Shown here: one piece after another, positions 1 to 8,880 of the stretch
How positions within the stretch are numbered: the first letter of the stretch is position 1
How the letters are laid out: each line of letters opens with the position of its first letter
Assembly (NCBI GenBank): GCA_964429855.1
Contig: CAYSDM010000002.1
Coordinates: 124,001 to 188,000 of the forward strand
Reading direction: 5' to 3'
Length of the DNA: 64,000 nt
Origin: CALLMM01 sp964429855
Lineage (GTDB): Bacteria > Armatimonadota > Chthonomonadetes > Chthonomonadales > CAJBBX01
Translations under genes and position numbers: made by a program
Notes under the pieces: generated by a model
What the model was told of the DNA's origin: nothing
Database searches by the model: none
The model's input: only the letters and a program-made list of their open reading frames with translations

Positions 1-1103
1 CGGAATCCCAGCCGCACCGCATTCATCGAAGCCACCCCCGGAATGGTGAACAGGGGACGCTCCGGCACGAACTCGAATCCCAGATGGAAATTGGAGATGG
101 CTTTGCGCTCATCGGTCTGACCGGGACGGTTGGCGGAGGAGAAGAACTGCCCCTCCGTGCTGACGATCAGCAGGTTGCGCTGGATCGGGAAGTTGTAAGC
201 AAGACCGACGCTGAGACGATCCGGAACCTCGTTGCCGAATCCGCGCCCGATGTCTGACAGTCCTCCAATCGTCGCGCCAGAACGATAGCAGATTCCCAGA
301 TACCAGGGGGCGTCCTCCTGCTTTAGCCTCGGTCGGTAGGTAAAGCCGATCAGGTAGCCGTCCGCTTCTCCCTTCTCCCGCTCCCGCGACTCGGTTCGGA
401 TCGGGCTGCCCTGATCCGGGATGGTTTCATTTACGGTCACCCGGCTCTGACTGTGGTTCAGGCGATAGTAGCCCAGCCCCAGCCCGACGGTTGCGCCGCC
501 CAGCGCCTTCGGATTGCCCTGAATCCCGTAGCTGACCGTGATATACTCGTTCCGAATAACGTTGTTGAAGAGACCGTTCTGAACGGCGCGTCCCAGCGCA
601 GTGGGGCTGTTTCCGCCGCCCGTATCGTTGATGCTGGTCAGAAGCTCGTAGTTAAAGTAGCCGCCCAGCGTATAGCTGAATCCGATCGTTCCCCAGTTGC
701 GGCTTACCTTGCGCTCCGGATCGTCCGGCGTAGGCGAGGAACGCACCTGCACCAGCGGATAGACGAAGCTGACAAAGGACAACTGCGGATCGGCGACAGA
801 GGTCTTTGCAGGAACGCCCAGATTCGTCTGATTGGCGCGGCTGTGCACCACCGAGCGATAGTCCAGCATAAACTGACGCTTCTGAATGACCGAAAGGCGA
901 GCGGGATTCCAGAAGGTGGCGCTGGCATCATCCGCAATAGCGGAGTAGGCGTTGCCCATCGCCACCGCGCGTGAGCCGACTCCGAGCGTGTTCAGGAAAT
1001 CCGGTCCCAGCCGTTCGCGTAGAGGCTGCGCAGAGGAGGACGCCGCGATCCCTGCCAGAAGCAGAGCCGCCGCGCAACTGCGCAAATATGTTTTCAAACC
1101 CAT
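1..1103 (-). CDS. Outer-membrane beta-barrel protein, PorV/FadL-like (3' end cut by window edge)
   Basis: The reading frame is open from an ATG at 1103 to the window edge, so the C-terminus is missing. The start has a good ribosome binding site (AAGGAG about 8 bases upstream). Residues 1-24 form a signal peptide ending in SSSAQ. The mature N-terminus contains GVGSRAVAMGNAYSAIADDA followed by TFWNPARL, the hallmark of the PorV/PorQ and UPF0164 barrels distantly related to FadL. The rest alternates Gly/aromatic strands as expected of an outer-membrane barrel. It lies 81 bases downstream of the Ig-repeat secreted protein on the same strand and may be co-transcribed with it. The family call comes from this motif; the transported substrate or partner is unknown. 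Confidence 0.8.
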   Translation of the reverse strand, partial: MGLKTYLRSCAAALLLAGIAASSSAQPLRERLGPDFLNTLGVGSRAVAMGNAYSAIADDASATFWNPARLSVIQKRQFMLDYRSVVHSRANQTNLGVPAKTSVADPQLSFVSFVYPLVQVRSSPTPDDPERKVSRNWGTIGFSYTLGGYFNYELLTSINDTGGGNSPTALGRAVQNGLFNNVIRNEYITVSYGIQGNPKALGGATVGLGLGYYRLNHSQSRVTVNETIPDQGSPIRTESREREKGEADGYLIGFTYRPRLKQEDAPWYLGICYRSGATIGGLSDIGRGFGNEVPDRLSVGLAYNFPIQRNLLIVSTEGQFFSSANRPGQTDERKAISNFHLGFEFVPERPLFTIPGVASMNAVRLGF

Positions 1104-1141
1104 CGGTGCTCGTTCTCCTTTTCAAACGGTGTTACGGCGGA

Positions 1142-1176
1142 AGCCGACAGGAGACACTGCAAGCCTCCTGTCGGCT
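1142..1176 (-). other. Intergenic hairpin between the Ig-repeat gene and the barrel gene
   Basis: A perfect 12-bp inverted repeat (AGCCGACAGGAG with its complement, loop 1154-1164) sits between the two minus-strand genes. No U-tract follows on the minus strand, so it is not a classical intrinsic terminator. It could be an RNA-processing or attenuating structure. Confidence 0.6.
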
Positions 1177-1184
1177 CTCTCCGC

Positions 1185-4100
1185 TTAGTTGAGACCCACC
1201 CGGAAGCGGCGCGTGCGCCCGACTCCCTGCGGACTGGCTTTGTTGCCGACAACATCCCGCACGTTGTCAACTGATAGCTCAAACGTCTGCCCGAAGGCAT
1301 AGTTCGACGTGATCGGGATCTGCCAGACGATGCGGTAGCGGTCTGCCGTAACGTTGGACACGGTCGCTAAACCGGCTCCATTGGCGTCGTTGACATTGGT
1401 ATTGCCCAGCGCCTGCGATAGACTGTAGGTGAAGTTTGCGCCGCCTCCCACCTGTCCAACTCGCAGCTTCACGTCGTAGATATCGCTCAGAGTCTCCGTC
1501 CGCGGCACGAAGAGCGGTGAGTGAACGTCTCTCTGCTGCAAGCCCTGTCCCACCTGCGGATTGGTCGCCTCATAGATCACGGTCAGTATCGCGCCCTGCG
1601 GCAGAACATAGGGATTGCCGTTCGGGTTAACCGGAGCCTGCAGGGTGAAGTTCGGCTCTACACTGTCAAGGACGATGCGCAGACGCCCGGCCACCGTTAT
1701 CTGGTTCGAGTTATTGGCGATCAATAGCAGGCTGTGCAGCGGATTGGCATCGCCATCAATCGCGCGATCGAACTGGAAGGTCGGTCCGGCGACATTGGTG
1801 CGCAGGTCCAGAATGCCCCGACTGTCGTCGCTCAGTCGCAAGCGTGTGCCGTCGAAGTTCTGGATGATGCCCCGGATCTGGAAGCTGGAGCCGCCCACGT
1901 AGATGTTGGAGCCGCCTGTATTGGTCGAGGAGACGACGCCCGGAATCAGGATTCCGTTGATGTCGAACGCAGGCGAGGTCAGCAGGCGAATCCCTACAAT
2001 CGGCGTGTTCGTGTCGTTGACCGTCACGACGACCGAGTTGGTCGGTTCCACATTGGTGGGGCGGTCGCTGCTGGTATTGCCTGCCAGGTCAGTGGCCGTG
2101 ATACGAACAAGGATGCGCGTGCCGACCGGCAGTCCCTCCGTATCGAGCACTGTCCGGACAACCGTTCCGCTTCCGGTGCGCGTGCCTGCATCCAGGCGGC
2201 TATTCAGAGAGCCTCCGTTGGTCAGGTCCGACGCCTCCACCGCCCAGGTGCCGGGATTCAGGTCTTCAATCGCGCCGACGATGCGAACCGTTCCCGCCAC
2301 GAAGTCCCCGTTACGCGGCGTGGAGACAATCGCCACGGGACGGATATTGTCCACCACCACGCGGAAGAGGTTGCGCGAGGGACTGTTCACATCGGGGTTC
2401 TCTTGATTCGGGTTACCGGCCCGGTCTTTCAGCATCAGTCGGAAGGTATGTAGTCCCTCGCGGTTTGCCGTATTGTATGGAATGGAGATGCTGGAGACGG
2501 GCGTTCCGCTGGAGGTAAGCGTGACGCCGTTATCAATCAGCACATAGGCGCAGGGTTCGCTGAAGGTCGCGGTGATCGTGCGCGATCCCTTGACGAAGTT
2601 GCCGCCTACCCGTCCGTCAATGTCGAAGTTGCTGACTGTCGGGGCGGTGTTGTCCACCGTCACATTGACCGACGAGTCGGCGCTGTTCTCCGCCTGATCG
2701 GTGACGCGCAGGACAATCGAACCGGCGGCGTTGACGCCCGCCGTATTCCACTCGAAGTAGACATCGGCTGTCGTCCCTTCTGCGCCAGGAATTGCCGTAT
2801 TATTGAAGAGAAGCTGCCAGCGCTTGATGTTGATCTCGGTGATGCTGCCGGAGATCTTCACGCGCTCGCCGACTCCCTTCCCTCCAATGAACTCGCCGCT
2901 GCGCGGAGTGTTGATCCTCGACACCGGCGCAACGTTGTCTACGGTGATGCTGAAGACATTGCGATTGGCATTGGCTTCGTTGGGAACCTCGACATTGACA
3001 TTGCCTGCCCGGTCGCGCACCACCAGCCGGAAGGTATGCTTGCCCTCTTTTCCGGCGGTGTTATAGGTGGCGTTCAGCGCATTGACCGGCGTTCCGCTGG
3101 ATGTGACGCTCTGTCCGTTATCGAACAGGACGAAGGTGCATGCTTCGCTGAAGTTCGCCGAAATCGTCCGGGAGCCTTTGACGAAGCTGCCGTTGAGTTT
3201 GCCGTCAATATCCAGATTGGAGATGGTCGGCGGCGTGTTGTCGGTAGTGACGGAGAGCGAGGTCTCGTTGGTATTCCCGGCGAGATCGGTTGCGCGGAGA
3301 ACCAGCGGGCCGTTATTGACATTCAGCCCGGTCGTATTCCAGGAGAAGTCCACCTCGGCGGTGCTGCCCGTCGTCAGAGTCGCGCCGTTATAGAGCAGCG
3401 TCCATCCCTGCAGGTTGGCCTCGCGGACGTTGCCGGCGACCCGGATGGTTCCGCTGACAAACTCGTTGGACTTCGGCGTGATGATCGTAGGTATCGGGCG
3501 GTCATTATCTATGATGACCGTAAAGGAGCCTTCGACCGGGTTGTTGTTGGGATCGGTGGCGATCACGCGGAAGGTATGCAGTCCGGCGGTTCGTCCCGTG
3601 GTGCTGTAGGGAATGTCAATTCCATTCTGCAACGAGGCGGATTCGGTAAACGGATCGCTGTTATCGAGGATGCGCCAGTTCACCGGTTCGCTGAACTGCG
3701 CGGTAATGCGGCGCGCTCCGCTCACAAAGTTGCCGTTGGTCTGACCGTCCATCGTGAAGGGAGTCGTAATGGTCGGGGCAGTCTTATCCACCACGAAATT
3801 GGAGTTTCCGGAGACCGTCCTGTTGCCTGCATTGTCAATGACGGTCACCGTGTAGTTGTAGGCTCCCTCCGGATAGGAGGCGCTGGCATAGTTGAAATCC
3901 AGCGACCAGGATATCTGGCTGAAGGGATTATCTCCATAGACCAGATGCGCCGGTCGGATTTCGATCTCCGTATTACCCGGTTTGGAGATGGCGACCTCCA
4001 CCCGCGCAATGCCGCTCGCGGCGGTTCCCCGATCACGGGCGGTTCCGCTCAGTTGCGCGACATTGCGTACCGGGTAGGAGGCGGCGCCGACGGTTAGCTC

Positions 4101-4913
4101 CGGCGCGGTCATATCTACCAGAACGCTGCGCGTATAGACGGCAGAGACGCCGAGAGCCGTCTGGAAATAGCGCACCCGCAATGTCCGCACCCCGTCCGTC
4201 AGGTTGCTCATGGTAAACGAAGCGGGGATGCCGGAGGTGACTTTCGGGTTGTCGTTGGGATTGGCGGCGGGGTCGTCGCTCTGCACCCGCTCCAGCGTAA
4301 AATTCGCCTGCTGCGTCGCCGATCCCGACTCGGACATCTCGGCGCGGATGACGTTCTGCCCGGCGGCGGTCGTCACGGCGCGCAGCCCGATCGCCAGAGA
4401 GACCGATCCTCCCGGAGCCGCTCCAGAGGCTCTGCCGACATAGATGTTGGAGATGACCGAACTGGGAAGCACCGACAGCGTTCCTCCGGGGCTGCCTCCC
4501 TCGACCACCACGCTTCGCGGAGCGATGAACGCTCCCTCTTTCCCGCCGGAAAAGACGCGGATACGGACGCCGTAGGTTCCGTCCGCTAACCCTGCGACGT
4601 TCCACAGATACTCCCACGCTCCGCCGTTGATGGTGGCGGGGGCATTATTCACCACCACATTGAACGGCGCGCTGGCGCGCTGAATGGTAACGGTCACGGA
4701 ATCGGCTTTATGACAGGTTCCGTTGATCAGATAGACGGCAGGCTGAATGATCTTGCTGATACGATCATCTGGCTGCGGGTTCAGGATGGTCCCCTGTGTC
4801 TGAGACCACGCAGGACCCACCACGCAGAACACCGCCAGAATGCCCGCCATCACGCGGAGAAGGCTGGGCGTGATATACCGACGCACAACCCTCACAGTGA
4901 CGTTTGGTAGCAT
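1185..4913 (-). CDS. Large secreted protein with repeated bacterial Ig-like domains
   Basis: This 1242-residue protein starts at an ATG with an AAAGGA site 7 bases upstream. Residues 1-37 are a signal peptide (hydrophobic core then GPAWSQ). From about residue 270 to 930 it is built from tandem Ig-like modules, each opening with a DxTAPT/DNxxP-type motif and ending in DRAGN or DLAGN; I count about seven. Two modules (centred near residues 590 and 790) are close copies, both with DIDG, then F-VKGSRTI, then SSGTPV. The C-terminal 230 residues are not obviously repeated. Such proteins usually act as surface adhesins or structural exoproteins. No catalytic domain is visible and no LPXTG or type IX-style tail was recognised. 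The downstream barrel gene may be its partner, but that is inference. Confidence 0.85.
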   Translation of the reverse strand: MLPNVTVRVVRRYITPSLLRVMAGILAVFCVVGPAWSQTQGTILNPQPDDRISKIIQPAVYLINGTCHKADSVTVTIQRASAPFNVVVNNAPATINGGAWEYLWNVAGLADGTYGVRIRVFSGGKEGAFIAPRSVVVEGGSPGGTLSVLPSSVISNIYVGRASGAAPGGSVSLAIGLRAVTTAAGQNVIRAEMSESGSATQQANFTLERVQSDDPAANPNDNPKVTSGIPASFTMSNLTDGVRTLRVRYFQTALGVSAVYTRSVLVDMTAPELTVGAASYPVRNVAQLSGTARDRGTAASGIARVEVAISKPGNTEIEIRPAHLVYGDNPFSQISWSLDFNYASASYPEGAYNYTVTVIDNAGNRTVSGNSNFVVDKTAPTITTPFTMDGQTNGNFVSGARRITAQFSEPVNWRILDNSDPFTESASLQNGIDIPYSTTGRTAGLHTFRVIATDPNNNPVEGSFTVIIDNDRPIPTIITPKSNEFVSGTIRVAGNVREANLQGWTLLYNGATLTTGSTAEVDFSWNTTGLNVNNGPLVLRATDLAGNTNETSLSVTTDNTPPTISNLDIDGKLNGSFVKGSRTISANFSEACTFVLFDNGQSVTSSGTPVNALNATYNTAGKEGKHTFRLVVRDRAGNVNVEVPNEANANRNVFSITVDNVAPVSRINTPRSGEFIGGKGVGERVKISGSITEINIKRWQLLFNNTAIPGAEGTTADVYFEWNTAGVNAAGSIVLRVTDQAENSADSSVNVTVDNTAPTVSNFDIDGRVGGNFVKGSRTITATFSEPCAYVLIDNGVTLTSSGTPVSSISIPYNTANREGLHTFRLMLKDRAGNPNQENPDVNSPSRNLFRVVVDNIRPVAIVSTPRNGDFVAGTVRIVGAIEDLNPGTWAVEASDLTNGGSLNSRLDAGTRTGSGTVVRTVLDTEGLPVGTRILVRITATDLAGNTSSDRPTNVEPTNSVVVTVNDTNTPIVGIRLLTSPAFDINGILIPGVVSSTNTGGSNIYVGGSSFQIRGIIQNFDGTRLRLSDDSRGILDLRTNVAGPTFQFDRAIDGDANPLHSLLLIANNSNQITVAGRLRIVLDSVEPNFTLQAPVNPNGNPYVLPQGAILTVIYEATNPQVGQGLQQRDVHSPLFVPRTETLSDIYDVKLRVGQVGGGANFTYSLSQALGNTNVNDANGAGLATVSNVTADRYRIVWQIPITSNYAFGQTFELSVDNVRDVVGNKASPQGVGRTRRFRVGLN

Positions 4914-5295
4914 GGCATGTCCTTTCTACATACGAGAAAGTGAAAAGTATGTTGACAGGCAATACGGGAGCATCATGAGAGCGGCAGGTTGATGCAGGCT
5001 AAAAACTATCCCAAGTTGGCATATTCTCTGCATATTAACCACACTCCTTCTTTGTCGCCAATGGATTACCGGGATTACAGTGTTTTTTTAGCGCACATCT
5101 CATCCAGAGTCGCGCCAGAGGAATATTGTGGAGCGAATGAGGAATATTAGCTGAACATAAATACCATATCGCCCCTCAGCAGGGAGGTCTGTCAGTCCAT
5201 GTCAGGCTGTTAAAAGCGGGGAAGGACGCTCGAAGGCGCGTCAGCAGGAGTTTGCGGAGGCGCAGGAAAGGCAGTCCGGAATCGACTGAAGCCGT
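4914..5295. other. 382-bp gene-free gap upstream of the Ig-repeat gene
   Basis: No convincing coding frame is present. The stretch is more AT-rich than its neighbours and should hold the promoter of the minus-strand Ig-repeat gene and the 3' end of the deacetylase transcript. I found no clean -35/-10 pair. It contains two copies of GAGGAATATT (listed separately). Confidence 0.5.
5118..5148. repeat. Two 10-bp direct repeats, 21-bp period
   Basis: GAGGAATATT occurs at 5118-5127 and again at 5139-5148, i.e. exactly two helical turns apart on the same DNA face. It lies about 200 bp upstream of the Ig-repeat gene start. This is compatible with a dimeric regulator site; no regulator is known. Confidence 0.45.
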
Positions 5296-6174
5296 CTAAC
5301 GCCCGCGCATCAGTTCCGTGATGGTCACAAAACGATAGCCCTGCGCCCGATAGCGGGCGACCAGATATGGAAGCGCTTCGATGGTCTCTCCGATTCCCGT
5401 ATGCGCCAGTAAAATGCCTCCGCGCTGATCGCCCGCCGTCAGCCGTCGGACAATCACTTCCGGCGCGGGGCGCAGATAGTCGGAGGAGTTGGCGGTCCAC
5501 ATAACCGCCGTGTTGCGAAGCTGCCAGGATGCGGCATAGACGCGGTCGTTCACCCTGCCGCCGGGAGGTCGGAAAAAGGCGGGCATATAACCGACGGAGC
5601 GATAGACAGCCTCCGAGCCTCCCTGAACCTCCCGTATCGCTGCCTGTGGGGAGAGTTCTGTCAGATCCTGGTGGTTGTAGGTGTGATTGGCGATCTGATG
5701 CCCCTCCAGCAGAATGCGCGCCGTCAGTTCGGGATACGCATCCACCTGCCTGCCGACCAGAAAGAAGGTGGCGCGAACATTGAGCTTTCGCAGCGTCTCC
5801 AGCAGGCGCGGCGTCCATTCAGGTTTGGGACCGTCATCAAAGGTCAGGGCAACCACCTTCTGCGCAGGGTTTCCCCGCCAGAGCGCCTGCGCATAGAGTC
5901 CCTTCTCCGCCGTCTCTTCCGCTCTCGCCAGTTCCTCCAGCCGTTTACGATCCGCAGCAGAGAGATTAAGTACGGCGCGTTTTCGCGCCGCCGCGCCGGT
6001 GGGGATGGGGATCGGCGCAAGACGCTGCGGAACCGGCTGTTGTCCTCGACTGATGGTGGAGGTCGGTTGCGCGTGGCGCGTACAGGTTGTCTCCGACAGC
6101 AGGAGTATCGCCGTCAACGCAAAGAGAGGTCGCTTCCAGGAGAAATGCCGCATGGGATGGATCAGGCGGTGCAT
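5296..6174 (-). CDS. Polysaccharide deacetylase (NodB/CE4 family), exported
   Basis: The C-terminal 190 residues are a NodB homology domain: VVALTFDDGP (catalytic Asp pair), HQIANHTYNH (metal-binding H-x3-H), FFRPPGG, and a late LLAHTG histidine motif. This fold deacetylates N-acetylated polysaccharides such as peptidoglycan or chitin-like glycans. The N-terminus holds a hydrophobic export segment (about residues 10-25 from the second Met) ending near a Cys (LLLSETTC) that could be a non-canonical lipobox. The open frame extends far upstream into the aminotransferase gene but that part is a shadow; I place the start at 6174 (MHRLIHP) or 6153 (MRHFSWK). Neither has a strong Shine-Dalgarno site, so it is probably translationally coupled to the aminotransferase stop 9 bases upstream. 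Confidence 0.88.
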   Translation of the reverse strand: MHRLIHPMRHFSWKRPLFALTAILLLSETTCTRHAQPTSTISRGQQPVPQRLAPIPIPTGAAARKRAVLNLSAADRKRLEELARAEETAEKGLYAQALWRGNPAQKVVALTFDDGPKPEWTPRLLETLRKLNVRATFFLVGRQVDAYPELTARILLEGHQIANHTYNHQDLTELSPQAAIREVQGGSEAVYRSVGYMPAFFRPPGGRVNDRVYAASWQLRNTAVMWTANSSDYLRPAPEVIVRRLTAGDQRGGILLAHTGIGETIEALPYLVARYRAQGYRFVTITELMRGR

Positions 6175-6182
6175 GGGAAGGA

Positions 6183-7412
6183 TCAGGCGGTTGGAACCGG
6201 ATTCCGGCTCTTCAGCGCGGAGGCGATAGCCTGACTGATCGAGCCGATATTGCGCGTATTCATAGCCGCCACGCAGATACGCCCGCTCTCGACAATATAG
6301 AGACTGTGTTCTGCGCGAAGATGGCGCACCACCTCCACGGACAGCCCCGAATAGGAGAACATGCCGCTCTGTCGGGCAATAAAGCCAAAGTCCTGCTCGA
6401 CACCCGCCTCTTTGAGCGCCTGCACGAAGAGCGAACGCATCGCGTGAATGCGTTCGCGCATCTCTCGAAGTTCCTCCTCCCACTCGACTCGCATCTGCGG
6501 GTCGGAGAGAACCAGCGCGACGATCTGCGCGCCATGAGATGGAGGACTGGAGTAGTTGGTGCGGATCACGCGCTTTACCTGACTCAGGACACGCTTCGAT
6601 TCCTCGGCGTGCGAGGTCAGCAGGGTCAGCCCGCCGACCCGCTCGCGATAGAGCGAGAAGGTTTTGGAGAAGGAGTTGGCAATCAGGCACGGAATGCCCG
6701 CATTGGCAAAAGCGCGCACCCCGCAGGCGTCTTCCTCCAGCCCCTCTCCGAATCCCTGATAGGCAAAATCAATAAAGGGGATCAAGTCGGTAGATCGGAA
6801 CAGGTTCACCAGCGCGTTCCACTGATCCCGGTTCAGGTCTACGCCCGTCGGATTGTGGCAGGAGCCATGCAGAAGCACGATGCTGTGCGAGGGCAGCCTC
6901 TGCAGCATCTCGACCATCCTTTCGAAGTCTACGGAGTGCGTCCGCTCATCGTAGTAGGGATAGGAGTGCACCTGAAAACCGGCTGCCTCGAACAGGGCGC
7001 GGTGGTTCTCCCAACTCGGGCTGCTGATATATATCCCGGAACCGGGAAAGAATCGCTTCAGGAAGTCCGCCCCGATCTTCAACGCGCCGGTTCCCCCCAG
7101 CGCCTGCACCGTCACGGCGCGCCCTTCCGCCAGCATCGGAGAATCGCTTCCCAGCAGAAGCGTCTGTATCTGGCGATTGTAGGCGGCGACGCCGTCAATC
7201 GGCAGATAGCTTTTGGAGTCCTCTCGCGCTCTCCAAATCTCCTCCGCCTTCTGCACCACCCTCAGGACAGGAACCTTGCCGTTCTCATTCTGATAGACTC
7301 CGACGCCCAGGTTCACCTTGTTCGGGTTGGGATCGGCGTTGAAGGCTTCGGTCAGCCCCAGGATCGGGTCCGGCGGAGCCAGCGCAATCGGTGCAAAAGG
7401 AGAGCCGGTCAT
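6183..7412 (-). CDS. Class I aminotransferase (aspartate/aromatic amino acid type)
   Basis: A PLP-dependent fold-type I aminotransferase of the AspC/TyrB subgroup. Visible landmarks: VNLGVGVYQNENGKVPVL near the N-terminus, ALGGTGAL, HGSCHNPTGVD, PFIDFAYQGFG and the PLP-lysine segment ANSFSKTFSLYRERVGG, with a C-terminal arginine in VESGRICVAAM. These are the standard residues for aspartate or tyrosine/phenylalanine transamination with 2-oxoglutarate. At 409 residues it is close to the usual length of about 400. The start at 7412 has a textbook GGAGG site 9 bases upstream; the longer frame to 7511 would add an unrelated 33-residue leader and is rejected. Substrate preference between Asp and aromatic amino acids cannot be read from sequence by eye. 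Confidence 0.93.
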   Translation of the reverse strand: MTGSPFAPIALAPPDPILGLTEAFNADPNPNKVNLGVGVYQNENGKVPVLRVVQKAEEIWRAREDSKSYLPIDGVAAYNRQIQTLLLGSDSPMLAEGRAVTVQALGGTGALKIGADFLKRFFPGSGIYISSPSWENHRALFEAAGFQVHSYPYYDERTHSVDFERMVEMLQRLPSHSIVLLHGSCHNPTGVDLNRDQWNALVNLFRSTDLIPFIDFAYQGFGEGLEEDACGVRAFANAGIPCLIANSFSKTFSLYRERVGGLTLLTSHAEESKRVLSQVKRVIRTNYSSPPSHGAQIVALVLSDPQMRVEWEEELREMRERIHAMRSLFVQALKEAGVEQDFGFIARQSGMFSYSGLSVEVVRHLRAEHSLYIVESGRICVAAMNTRNIGSISQAIASALKSRNPVPTA

Positions 7413-7522
7413 AGGGTTATTCCTCCAGACGGGAAATCGGGATTCGAGCAGAAGGGGAGACAGGCAAGAGTTTCCATCCGCTTGGATGGTTATTATACCA
7501 CTGTCCGTCAAGACGCGGGGAG

Positions 7523-8788
7523 TTAAACCAACCGCCCGCGCAGCGCCTGAAGCTGCTGCAGATAGGCGCGCTCGCGCTCAGCGGCTTTGTAGTCCGCCTT
7601 CTGCGTACCGTGCTCAATCCGCCATCGGTGAAACGCCAGTTCGCTGGCGATCTGATAGTAGAGGGTCTGCGTGCGCCATCTTCCGAACCCGCCACGCATC
7701 AGCGCCTGAAACGAATTTTGCAGGCGGCTGAGCACCCCGCTGATCTGAAGCACATCCGTCGGAGTCAGCAGACCGCTCTGCACCTCCGGTTGAAGGTGCT
7801 GCCGGAGAATGGCTCCCTCCTGCTTGAGCGAGTAGGCGACCACGCCCAGCACGATCAGGAACGCCGGAACCATGAAGAGGATATAGACAGCGATATAGAG
7901 CAGCCCGTGAATAGAGGCGGAGAGGTTCCACATACCGTGCAGGAACATCGCCATACCCAGCCCGATGACGGGAGCCAGAAACCGGATTGCCGGGTTTTTT
8001 GTCTGCCGCGACCAGCCCAGTCCGATACCGGTCATGCTGGTGAACAGCGGGTGGGCGAACGGACCGACGATGCCTCGCATAATAAAGGTGATGGTCAGGG
8101 CGACGGCTCCGCCCTCTCCCGCAATGGCGCGACCGTAGTAGAGGAAGTTTTCCACCATCGCAAAGCCAAGCGCGACCATGGTGGCATAGACAATGCCGTC
8201 CACAATGCCGTCAAACTCATCTTTACGGGCAAAGTAGAAGATGAAGAGGATGAGAGCTTTAGAGCCTTCCTCAAAGATGGGAGCCGAGATAACCGCGCCG
8301 AGAACGGAGCCGAGTTCCGGTCCGAACAGGGAGGCGGCAATCGTGGCGTTGATGGTGTTGAACAGGAGGGAGACGAAGACCGACACGCTTCCTCCCCAGA
8401 AGAACGCAATCGCCAGCATCCAGGGCGGCTCCGCTTCGATACGATCCAGCCAGAGAGCCAGCATAATGTAGATCGGCACGGGCAGCAGCGCAACGATCAT
8501 GCCGACGATCAGACCGAGAAGCCCCGTCTCGCTGCCGATAATCGCCAGCACCAGCAGCAACAGAAACATCCCCGCCATCAACGCGCAGCCGCCTCCGACC
8601 CACCAGAATGCCTGATTGTAGCCGGAGGGTCGCGCCTGATAGGGAACAGGAGGATAGGCGGAGCCGGGCGGCGATCCAGAGGGAGAAGGAGGATAACCGC
8701 CGGGCGGATTCTGGTTTGCGGGCGGCGTGCCCTGCGAGGGCGGCGTGCCCTGCGAGGGCGAGTTGTTGGATGGATCGGTCACGGGCAT
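7523..8788 (-). CDS. PrsW-family intramembrane metalloprotease
   Basis: A polytopic membrane protein of 421 residues with about eight hydrophobic segments. It has the four PrsW/CAAX-like motifs: FEEGSK (residues 172-177), VEN (212-214), FAHPLF (His 246) and FLHGMWN (His 284), expected to bind metal within the membrane. In Bacillus PrsW makes a site-1 cut in an anti-sigma factor. The first 58 residues are a Pro/Gly/Ser-rich cytosolic tail containing a tandem SQGTPP repeat that is also an exact DNA repeat. The C-terminal ~80 residues are soluble, charged and partly helical. It is the last gene of a three-gene minus-strand set with two single-pass proteins, which are candidate substrates. The start Met is preceded very closely by GAGG, so the exact start is uncertain. 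Confidence 0.85.
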   Translation of the reverse strand: MPVTDPSNNSPSQGTPPSQGTPPANQNPPGGYPPSPSGSPPGSAYPPVPYQARPSGYNQAFWWVGGGCALMAGMFLLLLVLAIIGSETGLLGLIVGMIVALLPVPIYIMLALWLDRIEAEPPWMLAIAFFWGGSVSVFVSLLFNTINATIAASLFGPELGSVLGAVISAPIFEEGSKALILFIFYFARKDEFDGIVDGIVYATMVALGFAMVENFLYYGRAIAGEGGAVALTITFIMRGIVGPFAHPLFTSMTGIGLGWSRQTKNPAIRFLAPVIGLGMAMFLHGMWNLSASIHGLLYIAVYILFMVPAFLIVLGVVAYSLKQEGAILRQHLQPEVQSGLLTPTDVLQISGVLSRLQNSFQALMRGGFGRWRTQTLYYQIASELAFHRWRIEHGTQKADYKAAERERAYLQQLQALRGRLV

Positions 8789-8880
8789 ACCTCAACGGGT
8801 GAAGCGATGGGTGAATACATCCTCAATGTAATGTATGGTGAAGGCGAGCGCGGGCGGAAATCGTCCGCGCTCGCGCCGAC

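Noticed and set aside
6175..6690. N-terminal 172-residue extension of the polysaccharide deacetylase
   Set aside because: Overlaps the aminotransferase in another frame; composition is Arg/Gly-rich shadow-like and lacks any domain.
6087..7526. Long plus-strand frame antisense to the aminotransferase
   Set aside because: No recognisable domain; the aminotransferase on the minus strand has complete PLP motifs.
8701..8760. Tandem 18-bp repeat in the PrsW-like gene start
   Set aside because: Encodes SQGTPP-type linker repeats; explained as low-complexity coding sequence rather than a regulatory repeat.
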